Origin: Nomia melanderi | Lineage: Eukaryota > Arthropoda > Insecta > Hymenoptera > Halictidae | Assembly: GCF_051020985.1 (NCBI RefSeq) | Contig: NC_135012.1 | Span: 7,752,451 to 7,816,450 of the forward strand | Length of the DNA stretch: 64,000 nt | Reading direction: 5' to 3' | Part shown: positions 36,041 through 46,860 of the stretch, piece by piece | Numbering within the stretch: position 1 is the first letter of the stretch | Layout of the letters: each line of letters opens with the position of its first letter | The notes under the pieces: generated by a model | What the model saw: only the letters and a program-made list of their open reading frames with translations | Database searches by the model: none | What the model was told of the DNA's origin: nothing | Position numbers and translations under genes: made by a program

Positions 36041-39000
36041 GGGGGTGTTTATTAGTAAGTGAACTATTGTGTCTTAACAGTGTTTGATAATATTAGTGGA
36101 CCATTGCCAAATACATCTAATACCCTGTGAATTCATTTGGCTAAAGTTAATTGAAAAATAATATGTAAAGTTGACAAGAAAACTTTATTTAAATAAGTAA
36201 TTATAGAGTAGATAATGGATAATACAGAGCTTAACACTTAAAAATTTGTATATGTACTTAATTGATTTCGACGATATGTAACGTTCAGTGTTTGTTGTCC
36301 GAAGTGTTATTCATAAGGTGTTATTCTAGTATACACAGGATCCCATATAATATCGAAACTTAAATATCTGTTTTATAAAAATGTTTCAAATCCAGTATGA
36401 ACGACTTCAGAAGGAAAGTGTCATAAGTAAAAAGTTAATGTCAGTCATTCATTTCATGAAGAATCTCTAACTTTATTAGAAATGAAATTGACTATGTACA
36501 TCGAGCATACAGATTTCAATACTCATCAGTGGACCAACACTCTACCATAGCAAAAGTAATATTGATTACTTTATTTCGAATCAGATTAATATTATGCAAA
36601 TGCAGAACAATATCTGACTTTCATATTATTGAACATTGCTGGAGAGCAATTAGTACGAGAGATTTAACCCCGTTATACGGAATCCAATATTATACACAAT
36701 CTTAAATACTTGTAGCAAAGACAAATCAAAATCTATCCATGAAGAATTACTTTAAAAATCATGTAAATTTTTACTCTCTTACTATCTTTACTCTCAAATT
36801 ATAATTAATGAGTTTTAATAATATTGTTAATAAATTGAGTTTACTAGAGACAAATATTATTTAGTTCTCTAAACATTATTTATCTAATAATGAGTTGTAT
36901 TTATATTACTAATAAATTGAGGTTAGCAGAAACATATATTATATAGTTTTCCAAAAATTATTTATGTAATACATTGTACAAAATTTTATACGGAATTTAA
37001 TTTACAAATAATCTACATTAAACTTATATTTCGAATATACAACTACAATTCAAATATTACAAAATTTTAATTACATGTTATGTTTAAAATTCCATAAACA
37101 TTATTCTGTCAATATAATCCAATTTTGTTATCGACACATAAACCCTTTATTCTGTTAAAATAAATTGATAAAGCAAGAATGTCAATTTGTTCTTTTTAAA
37201 AAGGGATGCTATATTTTATTTCTCGACACCCGATAGCTCCTTTAAACATAAATTCGAGAACCTACTTCTTTTAGGTCACTACAGGAAGACAACATTCTAC
37301 CTGAGAAACAAGTTAGACAATATTTCTCAATTCTACTAAAAAATAGAGGATTAAACATAACGTTATTTCGCAGTGGTACCGAAAATTAAATAAATTATTT
37401 TGTTTATACAACTTTTAATGACCTCAAAGGGTTTGCCTCATGTATCGTTAAATCGATCGTAAAACTGCCATTATGGCTACAAAAAGATAGCATTCCATGA
37501 ATAAAGAATGTAATTTATCTTTGTGCAACGTTAAAAGATAACTGTTGTTAAATATTACGGAACTATGCAAACGTTGTAAAAAATACTTTTATGAAACTTT
37601 AAATATAGGAAAAATATTTTAGGTAATAAAGTTAAATAAAATATTCTTTATATTTAAATGAAAATATAACTTACTGATTAAACACCAAATTCAAAAAATA
37701 TAAAAGGAATTTCAGTGTATTTCCAATATTTTTATCATTTACAATTATAATTAATTTAATCAATTTCCTGTTAGTTGAAAAGAGTAATAATAATACTATA
37801 TTAATAATTAAATGCATAGTACGATTTCACTAGTATGATACAGTACTTTAATATGGACCCAGTATGTCCGCAAACGTTGATCAATATCTGTTGCGTTTGC
37901 GCGAAATTCGAGAAAAACATCACAGAAGCCGCTTAATACGAACTGAAAATAAGTAATCATGCCTGTATATACGAAAGCTAAAACCAAATTTTCCTAACAC
38001 GTAATTCAAGTATTTAATATAAAAATATTGAAATGGTGTAACAAAATTAATTTTTAATTAACTTTAATCTCAACCAACTATTTGTATAATAATTATAATG
38101 TTATTATAAATTAATTTATAGTATTTGAAAATATATTAGGAAATATTATCTAAATCTAATAAAACGCATCCTACGATAACCATTTAGTATTTCCATCTAA
38201 CGGCAATTCATCGCGTATATTCATAAAGTTACAGAAACAAGTAAATTTATTGGCAAACATTAGCAAATTATGGAAGCCTTATTAAAGTTCATTGTATCTC
38301 ATCTAATTTAAGCCTTGTAAAATGTCAAAATTTGAAATGTTTGTGGAAAGGATTGTACCTCACGTACACAGATACAACATAAACCAAGAAACTGCGCCCT
38401 AATCAGCTGTTCCACGTGACCCAGTAACCGATTCCCGCCTAGAAGTACTGCTGGGAAAGCAAATATAGTGAATTTCTTCAATTGCTCTCAAGTGACCCTG
38501 ACAAGGACCCATTGAAATCATACCCAATCATAAATCTTCCAAAGATCAAACAGCATCTGACGATTCTGATTCATGAAAACATGTTGCAAAACAAGCTGGC
38601 TGCCATCAACTGGTTTTATATTCAGTTGTAACTTTCTTTCTACCAATACAGTCGTATGGTTATACAGTGCCAGAAAAGATCTTGAACTACATTAATACTC
38701 ACATCAATTCAAGTATCTTGAATATCTGGAGTGTCCAGACCAATAACCCTATCGAACTTGTTTGTCTCGCCGTATATGCATATACATAGTTATCCTAAAG
38801 TCTATAAAGCTATAAACGTAAATTCGAAGACATAAGACCTACGACTCGTTGAAATTACAAGTATCTTCGAAGAATAGCAGAAATTAACTGCCAGATGAGG
38901 AAATATAGGATTACTTTTATTAAATGAGTGGAGTACCAAGAATATGTTTTACTAGATAAAGGTATAACTATAATACTATATTGCGGATAGTGCAATGCGG

Positions 39001-39301
39001 CAGCCATGAGTTCATATCGTTGAACGCTAATGGACAAGGTGCAAAACGCGTCGCATCCTTGCTGGGATAAAATCACAACCCCAAATTTTGTACTTTTTAA
39101 AAGTAAAAATCTATTTATGTTGAGATTTTGAACATAAATTGATATTATTACGCAAATATAATTCATGAAGATGAAAAATAGTGTTCAATCATTTATCGAT
39201 CATTTTTGACGTGAATATCTATTTTAATTCCAGTTCTATAACTGTTATTTTTCAGTTCTGTATTGCAATTCTGCATTTAAAAATAATAGTTATAAACCCG
39301 T
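36041..39301. other. no gene recognised
   Basis: Extremely AT-rich to 38.3 kb. 38340-38760 is less AT-rich and looks like older repeat or pseudogene sequence, without a frame I can assign. Confidence 0.35.
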
Positions 39302-39663
39302 TATACTGAATAACAATTATGACTTTATTTCGCTTCTGCATAATTGTTTCCAGAACCGAAACCGATATTATAACTGTTTTCAACCCCAGCTTATAACAAT
39401 ACCTACAAATAATGTAGTCCAGGACTTCCTAATTAGTTCCGCAGTGAACGACGTAAGTCGAAAAGAACTTAAGTCGGGATACACGGGAAAGCCATGTCCT
39501 ACTGCATAACGCATACGTATCTATACCTATATGTGAGGAAAAAATTTCGTGACAGATAATAGGACAACGGGACCCGTATCAGAGGTCTAGGTCCAAAGAG
39601 TAGGTACAAAAACGGCTACAAAAAAAGAGCACGATCGCTGTGAGTGACACTGAGAACCTACAC

Positions 39664-40155
39664 CCGTGGTTTCCAACCTGGAAGGCGTCAAAATTTTTAA
39701 TAAAAAATTAATGTTCATACCATAATACCTACAAATAAATAAATTTCATATCGTAACGCAACAGTACAAATTCAGTGAAGTAATGTTTATCTTGTAATAA
39801 AGTTATTATTATTTAAAACGTGTCTATATTATTATATCTATTAACACATTCACTACTAGCGCTTATTTCGGTGACAGTCTCCTCAATTATAACATTTTCT
39901 TCAATTCAATAAATCTAAACAAAATATTAGAAAAATGAAACTGAAACAAGTCATTGACTTCCTAAATATAATGTCGTAGTTTATCATTTCTAACAATAAT
40001 ATTTATAGGATTAATTTCATTTTCATTATGTAAAATATAGGATTACGGCCGTCACAAATATGTGACGCTGGTAACGAACGTGTTAAAAGATAGGGTCGCA
40101 TGAAAAAGAAATTTCTTTTAGGAAGGCGTAATATCATAAAGGTTGGAAACCACTG
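39664..40155. mobile_element. hAT-type short element with 8-bp target duplication
   Basis: Ends CCGTGGTTTCCAACC and GGTTGGAAACCACTG are inverted repeats of the known hAT pattern CAGTGGTT-CAACC. Both sides carry the perfect 8-bp duplication ACCTACAC (39656-39663 and 40156-40163). No transposase. Contains a nested element at 39841-40086. Confidence 0.85.
39841..40086. mobile_element. TTAA element nested in the hAT-type element
   Basis: 246 bp from TTAACACATTCACTACTAGCG to CGCTGGTAACGAACGTGTTAA, closely similar throughout to 9715-9962. Both copies lie inside other elements. Confidence 0.78.
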
Positions 40156-40335
40156 ACCTACACACAAGGAGCTCGGACCTTGAAGGAAAGGGACACGTCT
40201 GATCAGGGATTATAGACTTACATTTCGTATAAGCGTAGTTATAATATTCGTATCAGGAGAGTCCATAGTGTGTTTTGTAACTCCCCGGCGATATTTGTAC
40301 AGTGTAGCTCCACGTTTATAGCAGCGACCTAAGAT

Positions 40336-40586
40336 TTAACCACTTGCGTTGGAAATGAATTCAGAGATTTGGCAAAGTCTGGCGCGATGAATTTTGTTTT
40401 TACCTATTTTACGCTGATATGTACACCAATTTTGTTTCTTAATCGTTCTGTGTAGAGTGATAAATTTCGAAAGAATCTCATAGGTGTAACGCAACAAGAT
40501 TATCAATGCGTGAAAGACATCATTGAGAATTCTGCGACAGAAACGCCTCAACGTGCGTGGCACGTCTTTCTAGCGCAAGTGGTTAA
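40336..40586. mobile_element. TTAA element with 13-bp perfect inverted ends
   Basis: TTAACCACTTGCG at the left and CGCAAGTGGTTAA at the right, 251 bp, non-coding. Just upstream (40295-40335) is a TTTATAGCAGCGACC block also present near 10080-10100. Confidence 0.7.
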
Positions 40587-40589
40587 AAG

Positions 40590-40765
40590 CGCACATGGGC
40601 AAGGGAAATCGGCTGCAGGTTCCACCTCGGCTCGCGGCTTGACCGGTAACAAGAACGCGACGATACCGACCCCCCGTAACATCAGGCCGAGCGCCGCGAG
40701 TAGATGTCTCCCTTTACCCCTGTGCACTTGCGGCCGCTGCTATACACGTAGGGGCTGCACTGTAT
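40590..40765. other. GC-rich island
   Basis: Strikingly GC- and CpG-rich against an AT-rich background (GCGGCTTGACCGGTAACAAG, GGCCGAGCGCCGCGAGTAG, TGCGGCCGCTGCTATACACG). A plus-strand frame of 107 codons crosses it, but composition alone explains that frame. No gene or RNA family recognised. Confidence 0.5.
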
Positions 40766-41120
40766 ACAGTGGGCAGGAGTTGGAAACAGTTATGATATCG
40801 GCTTCAGTTCTTGAAACAATTATGAAGAACTGAAATAAAATCATAACTGTTGTTTGATATACAGGTTTTGAACTGTACGAGTTTCGGTTCCGGTTCTTCG
40901 TTCCAGTGGACACGGGGATTGGTTAAAATTCTAAAAAAGTGTGAGTGGTAGAATGAAAAAAACAACGCGGTGGAGACGTGATGTACTTTATGTAAAGGAC
41001 TGGAAAATTCCACATGACCGACCATTGTCTAATGGTACCAACTCATCCTAGGACCAGTGACTTAATACCGGTGTGATTTTGATACCGATGTTAGGCCTGG
41101 CAATTAAAGCTGAAATAATA

Positions 41121-41362
41121 TTAACTCTTTGCACTCGAGAGGTGACTCTCACTCACCACTTGATTTCATATAGTAAAACTATAAAATTTGATATTTAATA
41201 TTATACTTCGTATATCAATTTAAGAAATATTGAAATAAAGTAGCTTTATTCCTCAATATATGTGTGACTTCTCGTCGAATTAGTTTCATAAAATATCGTC
41301 TTTATCTCATCAGAAAATGTTAAAATATTTTTAGTGAAAAACTTCCGAGTGCAAAGAGTTAA
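41121..41362. mobile_element. TTAA element (TTAACCCTTTGCACTCG family), reverse orientation
   Basis: 242 bp, TTAACTCTTTGCACTCGAG to TTCCGAGTGCAAAGAGTTAA. This is the cleanest uninterrupted copy in the window. Confidence 0.75.
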
Positions 41363-41599
41363 TACGTTTCGTGCCACGTGTATCATTCATGGAATTCTTA
41401 TAAGAAAATATTTTTAAGAGACACATGGTAAAGAATAGCGGTATACGTTAGAAAGCACCGAAAACATAAAGAAACAATATCAAAATATATAAAAATTACC
41501 AAAAACTTGTATATAAGTTAATATTTTATTTAAAAAATCAATACAGTTCATAAGCAAAGTATGACTGAAATTTCTGTGGCACGGAACGTGTTAATACCG

Positions 41600-42906
41600 G
41601 TACAAAACTAAGAAGGCTATACCAAAACCAAATAATACCGAAAACCGAAATAAATACCGGTATTGAGTGTTTCGGTTCATATAAGGGTTATAAAGATATA
41701 ACGGAAAAATACCGGTATTTTACATTTAGGTAGAAGTCCCTGATGGAGAATTACAAATAATAAACTCATAAAACATGCTGGCCCTTTGAAGCATGCGGCC
41801 TCGCAGGTAATTTTTACCTGGCAATTTACAGACTAAGCGAGCCACTGCTACAAGGGATCTGTTGACAAAATAAAAATTTCTAGAGTCGACTGGAGCTCAA
41901 GGTTGTGCAAGCTTGTTGTTTGCAAGGCGTTAGTAAAAACTTATGACTTCAGCCGAACTATTTTAATTTTTAATTAAAATGGTTTCAAAATTTCTTTTCA
42001 TAAAACGTGTACACATTTTTATTAAATGTTTAAAAAATATTTCGACTTTTCCTGTTACTATGTGTTACATGTATATAACGATGAGCTGAAAAAAAACTAG
42101 TGCGTCACATATGTGTGACGCGTGGAAACTAAAGGGTTAAATAAATCTCCTGATACCATAAATACATAAAAGCTATTAGAATCCTCGTTTGCTTTAAATA
42201 AACATAATTCAATACACCTAGTGTTTTATTGTTGTGAAGAGTATCACTATTTTATTTTGAGTATCTATAATATAAATAACAAAGAGATATTTTATAGATT
42301 ATTATTAGGGGTATATAACCATCTTTTCGAACTTCATAAAAGTTTGAAAATATGGAATTACTGAAGAATTCACTTTCTCATGTAAAATTTTTATAAAATT
42401 CTTATAATTCTTATTAAGGAAATATATCATAATTAATATAACATGTATCCTTAATATAATATTTATAATAAATTTAAAAAATGCTTATAATTCTTTATTA
42501 AATCAGTAGTCTGACATGCATGAGAATCATAAAAATTGTATGTATATCTCCATAATATTTTTTTGCACTGTCTTAGCGAGTAATTTTCATGTTATCCATC
42601 ATTATTAACTTCCATGAAAAGTCAATCCCTTATTAATCTGTGACACACTCAGTTAAACCAAAATTCCTTGTATTTAGTTTTACCTAATGGAAGTAAAATA
42701 AATTTTCTTCCTTATGTTTTGCCTTATTTCCATACATATTTTAAATTATCTATATATCAAAGAATGCAGATATGTTATTTAATTATTAAAAAAAGAAATG
42801 TCTGATTATTGTACTATAAATTTTATTAGTTTAAAATAAAATAATATCTCAGAAATGAAATCTTTGAATTTTGTAAATAGGAAATTCAATTCCAAAAAAT
42901 AGACTC
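41600..42906. other. no gene recognised
   Basis: ATACCGGTAT motifs near 41600-41720, a less AT-rich patch at 41760-41950, and a probable element right end at 42100-42140 (CACATATGTGTGACG, AAAGGGTTAA). Mostly AT-rich. Confidence 0.3.
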
Positions 42907-43409
42907 CTACCTTCTCCTGCAATTACAACATTTACAATTTTGCTGACGAGCATGATTACTCCATTGTCTACGTAATTCAGAGAAATTATTAAACCATTTA
43001 CAATCAGGTTTGGGTGGTACGCTGCAATTCCACATCATTTCTTCAGCGCACTGACATGGTTCTGGATTTGTACTTATAATGTTGTGAACATTAGAATAGT
43101 TATTGTTGCCATTAGTATAAGCAAAACATCCTCCATTATTTTGACAAAAACAAAAGTGGGTTTCAGGATCCGATATTAAATATCTCTTCTTTTCAGTATC
43201 ATAGTTGGTTGCTATATGAAAAATTAATTTGTAATAGATTTCAAATTATTAACCCTCCAAACCTCATTTTTCCCAATGTTATTTATCTAGTAAAAATTAA
43301 TTCCAATAATTATTTATTTTAAAAAGATGTATTGCTTAATAATATACTAACCACAACAACCACCACAAGAATATTGTTCGATTTTGTCAGTTTCTTTGCA
43401 ACAAGACAT
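42907..43409 (-). CDS. two-exon gene for a 120-aa protein with 16 cysteines
   Basis: Exon 1, 43352-43409, starts at AAACATG and reads MSCCKETDKIEQYSCGGCC, then a GTTAGT donor. Exon 2, 42907-43211, begins after TTCATATAG, joins in phase, and runs 101 codons to TAG at 42907-42909. Cys clusters: MSCC, SCGGCC, FCFCQNNGGCF, PCQCAEEMMWNC, QNCKCCNCRRR. There is no signal peptide or membrane segment, so a cytosolic or nuclear metal-binding or disulphide-rich structural role is possible; insect testis proteins are often like this. All of this is inference, as I recognise no family. Coding evidence is good: 305 bases open in one frame with matched splice phase. Divergent from the spargel gene about 2.3 kb away. 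Confidence 0.75.
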
Positions 43410-45600
43410 GTTTCTCGATTATATTTTAAAAGTAAGCCTAATTTTTACATAAGTGTGTTTGCCATTTGTGTCCCTGCTTTTGTATTCATAATATTGTTTC
43501 TAAGCACTGAATTTTACATTTTGGAATTTTTATTAAAAGTAATTGTATGTTAAATAAAAAGGTGAAAGTATAGTAGGAATTTCATTTATCTTCATGTTTC
43601 TTTTTTACATTGTCACCATGGAAAGATATTTTTTTACATTACAGGTTACAAACAATTGTTCACTTCAATTTGTTTATCCAGTTACTCATATACCTCCTAA
43701 AATCGAACACCTTCCTTATCAGTGTAGCCAACAAAAAATAATGGAATCTTGCTATATGGCTTCTAAAATCCCATGATTTTTTAAACAAAATTTTTGAATT
43801 TTAATATCCAAGAGTTTATTAGTATTTTTGACATGAGTGTCGAATTGTCTCGATCAGTGGTTCCTCTACTAATAACTTTACTCTAGAAGTTTTCCGACAT
43901 TTTTGGTACTGTCCGTTGTACGGGAGAAGAACCTCCGGGCAGCACAGGAATAAATGGGGTTTCCCGCTATGCGTTTTTTTAATTGATTTCATTTGTTACA
44001 TGTCAGCGTATTAACGAATAATAAAGTACCTTGAAAATGAGATAAAAGAATATAAAAGCTGACCAATTAGATCTGCATTTCTTTCAGGGCTCTTCTCCTC
44101 TACAATGGAGGGTAAGTAAGGATATGTGAGCAGCTTTATGTAGTGTTCAATGCAAACAAGTACTAACTTAAGTATAGAAAAAGTAACTCTTGTATACCAG
44201 GCCATGAGAGGAAGACCGAAGATGACTCTAAAACTCCCAGTTCGACATCTCTGATTTATGACATACAATATCTAATAAAAAAAAGTAATTTTAATGTACA
44301 ACTCTTATAAAATAACAGATTTGCTGGAATCATTGAAGCTTGGTTCCAGCTTCTTCACTTTGATTTATATAGTAAACCAGAGTTTCTATTTTCTTTAAAA
44401 CTTCTTGCAAATGATAATGTGACCGAACTTTATTAATGCTTCCTTTATTGTCAGAATTGTGACAATTTATAGCTTGATAAAATTTGAAATCAATGTATCA
44501 ATAGATAAGATCTATGATAATATAAAGAACATAAGACACAGAAATTATTAATGTTGATCTTAACACCTTTATATTGTCAGGCAGTTGTATGTAAAACTCT
44601 ATGTGATCTAATAAAAAATATAACGCATTGTTATCTGATGTCAATTCCTTCTTTTGTTAGTAATTTCATTTGGTATGGCTTCTCCTCAACTTCATAGCCC
44701 AGATAAGAATATCAATAAACAAAAATCAATAAAAGAATTATCAAAGCAGGAAGTCTTTTGTGCAGGTTGGAAGTACAAACTGTTTCCTATGCTCTCCAGT
44801 AGTTCTTAAGTGTCACAGGCAATCTCTTAGACCACTGGTGAATTATAAATTAACTACATATCTTCTTCTTAAGCTACTTACATGTAATAAGAGAAACTAT
44901 CAAAAAATAATTTTTAACTCTAAAACTTCACAGTTGTATTCAATAAATAGTAAATGAAGGAAAGACAATTCGTAATTAGTACATTTAATCGCGAGAACAT
45001 GATAAATATTTAATTAGATGTAAATGATTTATAAATAATATGTAAGATTATTGAGGTAAAGGCACATTGTCATATGGAGGTTAACAATAATTACTATTAT
45101 ATAGGTTTCTGTCAAAGCTCTTAAAATAATAGGGATGTCATTTCAATTTTCAGAGTTCACTTGTTTACGCGCTATAGTTCGATGCCGGTATAAAGGAGTA
45201 TTATAGGTAGTACTTGCAATACCTATTAATTCCTTCAGAAACAAACAATAACTTATTTAAAACAATCTTGAAATTTAAATTATATAATTTAGAATTAATA
45301 TGAAATACTAATATAAGAATTGCAAGTTTTTTTTCATAAATTTGTAACATCACTTGTACTGTCTACAACTATCTTTTTTATATTATATTCTTACAACATT
45401 ACAAATCTTATTATAAGAATCTTTCTGTAGTATATGTTTTCATAAAGATAAAAAAGCAATATATACATTTTAAATATTAAGATAAACGACTAACTACAAC
45501 ATAAATTTATATACTATATAGGTACATTCTTTGTTTTGTACAGAAGTCGAATAGTGATGTGCAAGTGCAAGGAAATTATATCGTGTAACTGGGACTTTTT
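43410..45600. other. intergenic region between the Cys-rich gene and the spargel homologue
   Basis: Holds a possible one-sided hAT-like end (CAGTGGTTCC near 43856), and a minus-strand frame at 44011-44268 and a small plus-strand frame from 44674, neither convincing. No RNA gene seen. Confidence 0.35.
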
Positions 45601-45639
45601 TTTCCTACTCTTACTTTTGTCATGACAAAAGAGATGGGC

Positions 45640-45846
45640 AATAGTGGAGGGGAGAACTGTGGGTTCCTAGCGCATAGGGCAAAGTGAGCTCCCATCGCAA
45701 GGATACTATATTACGTACACAAAGAACTGGCGCAAGACGCGTGCGCATTTTCCATGTGTATAGCAGTACGCATGGTGTGAAGAAACCGGGAAAAGCATGT
45801 ATAAACGTGTCGATCACGTGTGATGCAGCTGCTCTTGTATGTTTAA
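45640..45846 (+). promoter_or_regulatory. probable promoter and untranslated first exon of the spargel homologue
   Basis: GC-rich stretch upstream of the first coding exon, ending in a strong donor (TTTAA|GTAAGTAC at 45846/45847). A matching acceptor TTCTAATTACAG lies at 46744, giving an intron of about 0.9 kb before the ATG. Contains ACGCGTGCGCAT (45737-45748), which resembles the NRF-1 consensus, and the E-box CACGTG (45815-45820). Confidence 0.45.
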
Positions 45847-46229
45847 GTAAGTACACACTATTATACCGTAAATTTGGGGATTATTCGTGGTACTATTAAT
45901 TATTAAAAGTTACATGAAGAAACTTTACTTCTACATCAAAATGATACCTTACATATGTAATTATCTGTCCATCGGCATATGTCCAGTGACACATGCTGCT
46001 CACGTTGCTTAGTATTATACCACAAAAGTCTGTCAAATAATAATAATATGATTGAGAATCTTATGAAATAACACAAAAAATCTATCGATTAATGTCCTAT
46101 ATTTAGACTTCGGTTTTTAACAGTTCATTGAAATATTTGGAGGCGTGGCGTGTTCAGCAACTATATATCAGTATGCTTTCTTTACACACGTGTTAAATAC
46201 ACGTGCACATGAGTAGTATGATCCATGTA

Positions 46230-46285
46230 CAAGTGTATGTGTATGTTATGTGTGTATGTGTGTGTGTGTGCGCGCGTGCAGGTAT
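46230..46285. repeat. TG/TATG microsatellite
   Basis: Runs of GTATGTGTATG, then an uninterrupted TG run, then CGCGCG, in the putative first intron of the spargel homologue. Confidence 0.8.
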
Positions 46286-46791
46286 AAATTGTCTCTATGA
46301 GAATAAACTCAACATGTGTACCTAAAATTGAGTGATAACTTCTAATATTGAACACAATTTTATAAAGTAAACCTCTGTCAAAACATTACATTTTGTTATA
46401 CCTGTCAAATCTTGATTATATGATAAGTTCTTTTCTTACACTCCAATAAAATAACGGTATCTCATGTCTTTGTCGGTTCTTAGCATTTTCACATTTGCAG
46501 AGGGTAGTGTGTATAAATTTCCGGTTTTATATTAAAGTGTACCCAAATTCGATTATTTAATTTCGAGATTCGCAAAATATTTAAAAATGACATGATAATG
46601 TAAAATAAGTATTAATTTCAACGTGCGTATACCACGATTTGTGTCACATTACTATTGTTTCGAACATAACCTTAAAAAAACGCGTGGTCACATTATACCA
46701 CTTTGTCAAACTTTCGTTTTATTTTTTAACATTTCTAATTACAGGCTGAGAGTACAGTATAATCAATTGAGTGAACACGTGAAGTTGTATC

Positions 46792-46860
46792 ATGGAAACA
46801 GGATTTTTAAATTTTCATGATGAAGAACATTTTTCAGATTTTTCATTGTCCCTGGAACAG
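46792..46860 (+). CDS. srl: spargel homologue exon 1 (coding)
   Basis: 23 codons from ATG: METGFLNFHDEEHFSDFSLS and on to LEQ, acidic and aromatic like an activation domain. Donor GTAATG, phase 0. Confidence 0.85.

Larger units (their letters stand above)
39302..40861. repeat. inverted-repeat pair, arms of about 82 bp
   Basis: Left arm 39302-39383 and right arm 40780-40861 are reverse complements at roughly 85% by eye. Blocks ACAGTTATAATATCGG and GAAACAATTATG are shared. The 1.4 kb between holds the hAT-type element, a TTAA element and a GC island. Confidence 0.65.

Noticed and set aside
40510..40833. 107-codon plus-strand frame
   Set aside because: Crosses the end of a TTAA element, a GC island and an inverted-repeat arm, so it cannot be one evolved coding unit.
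41871..41915. Cluster of XbaI, SalI, SacI and HindIII sites resembling a cloning polylinker
   Set aside because: Site order and spacing do not match common vectors and the flanks are ordinary genomic sequence; coincidence is more likely than contamination.
44011..44268. 85-codon minus-strand frame
   Set aside because: No start context, splice sites or family resemblance; may be an old retroelement tail but this could not be shown.
44674..44805. Small plus-strand frame starting MASPQLHSPDKN
   Set aside because: Only about 43 codons, no splice support, low complexity; could not be told from chance.
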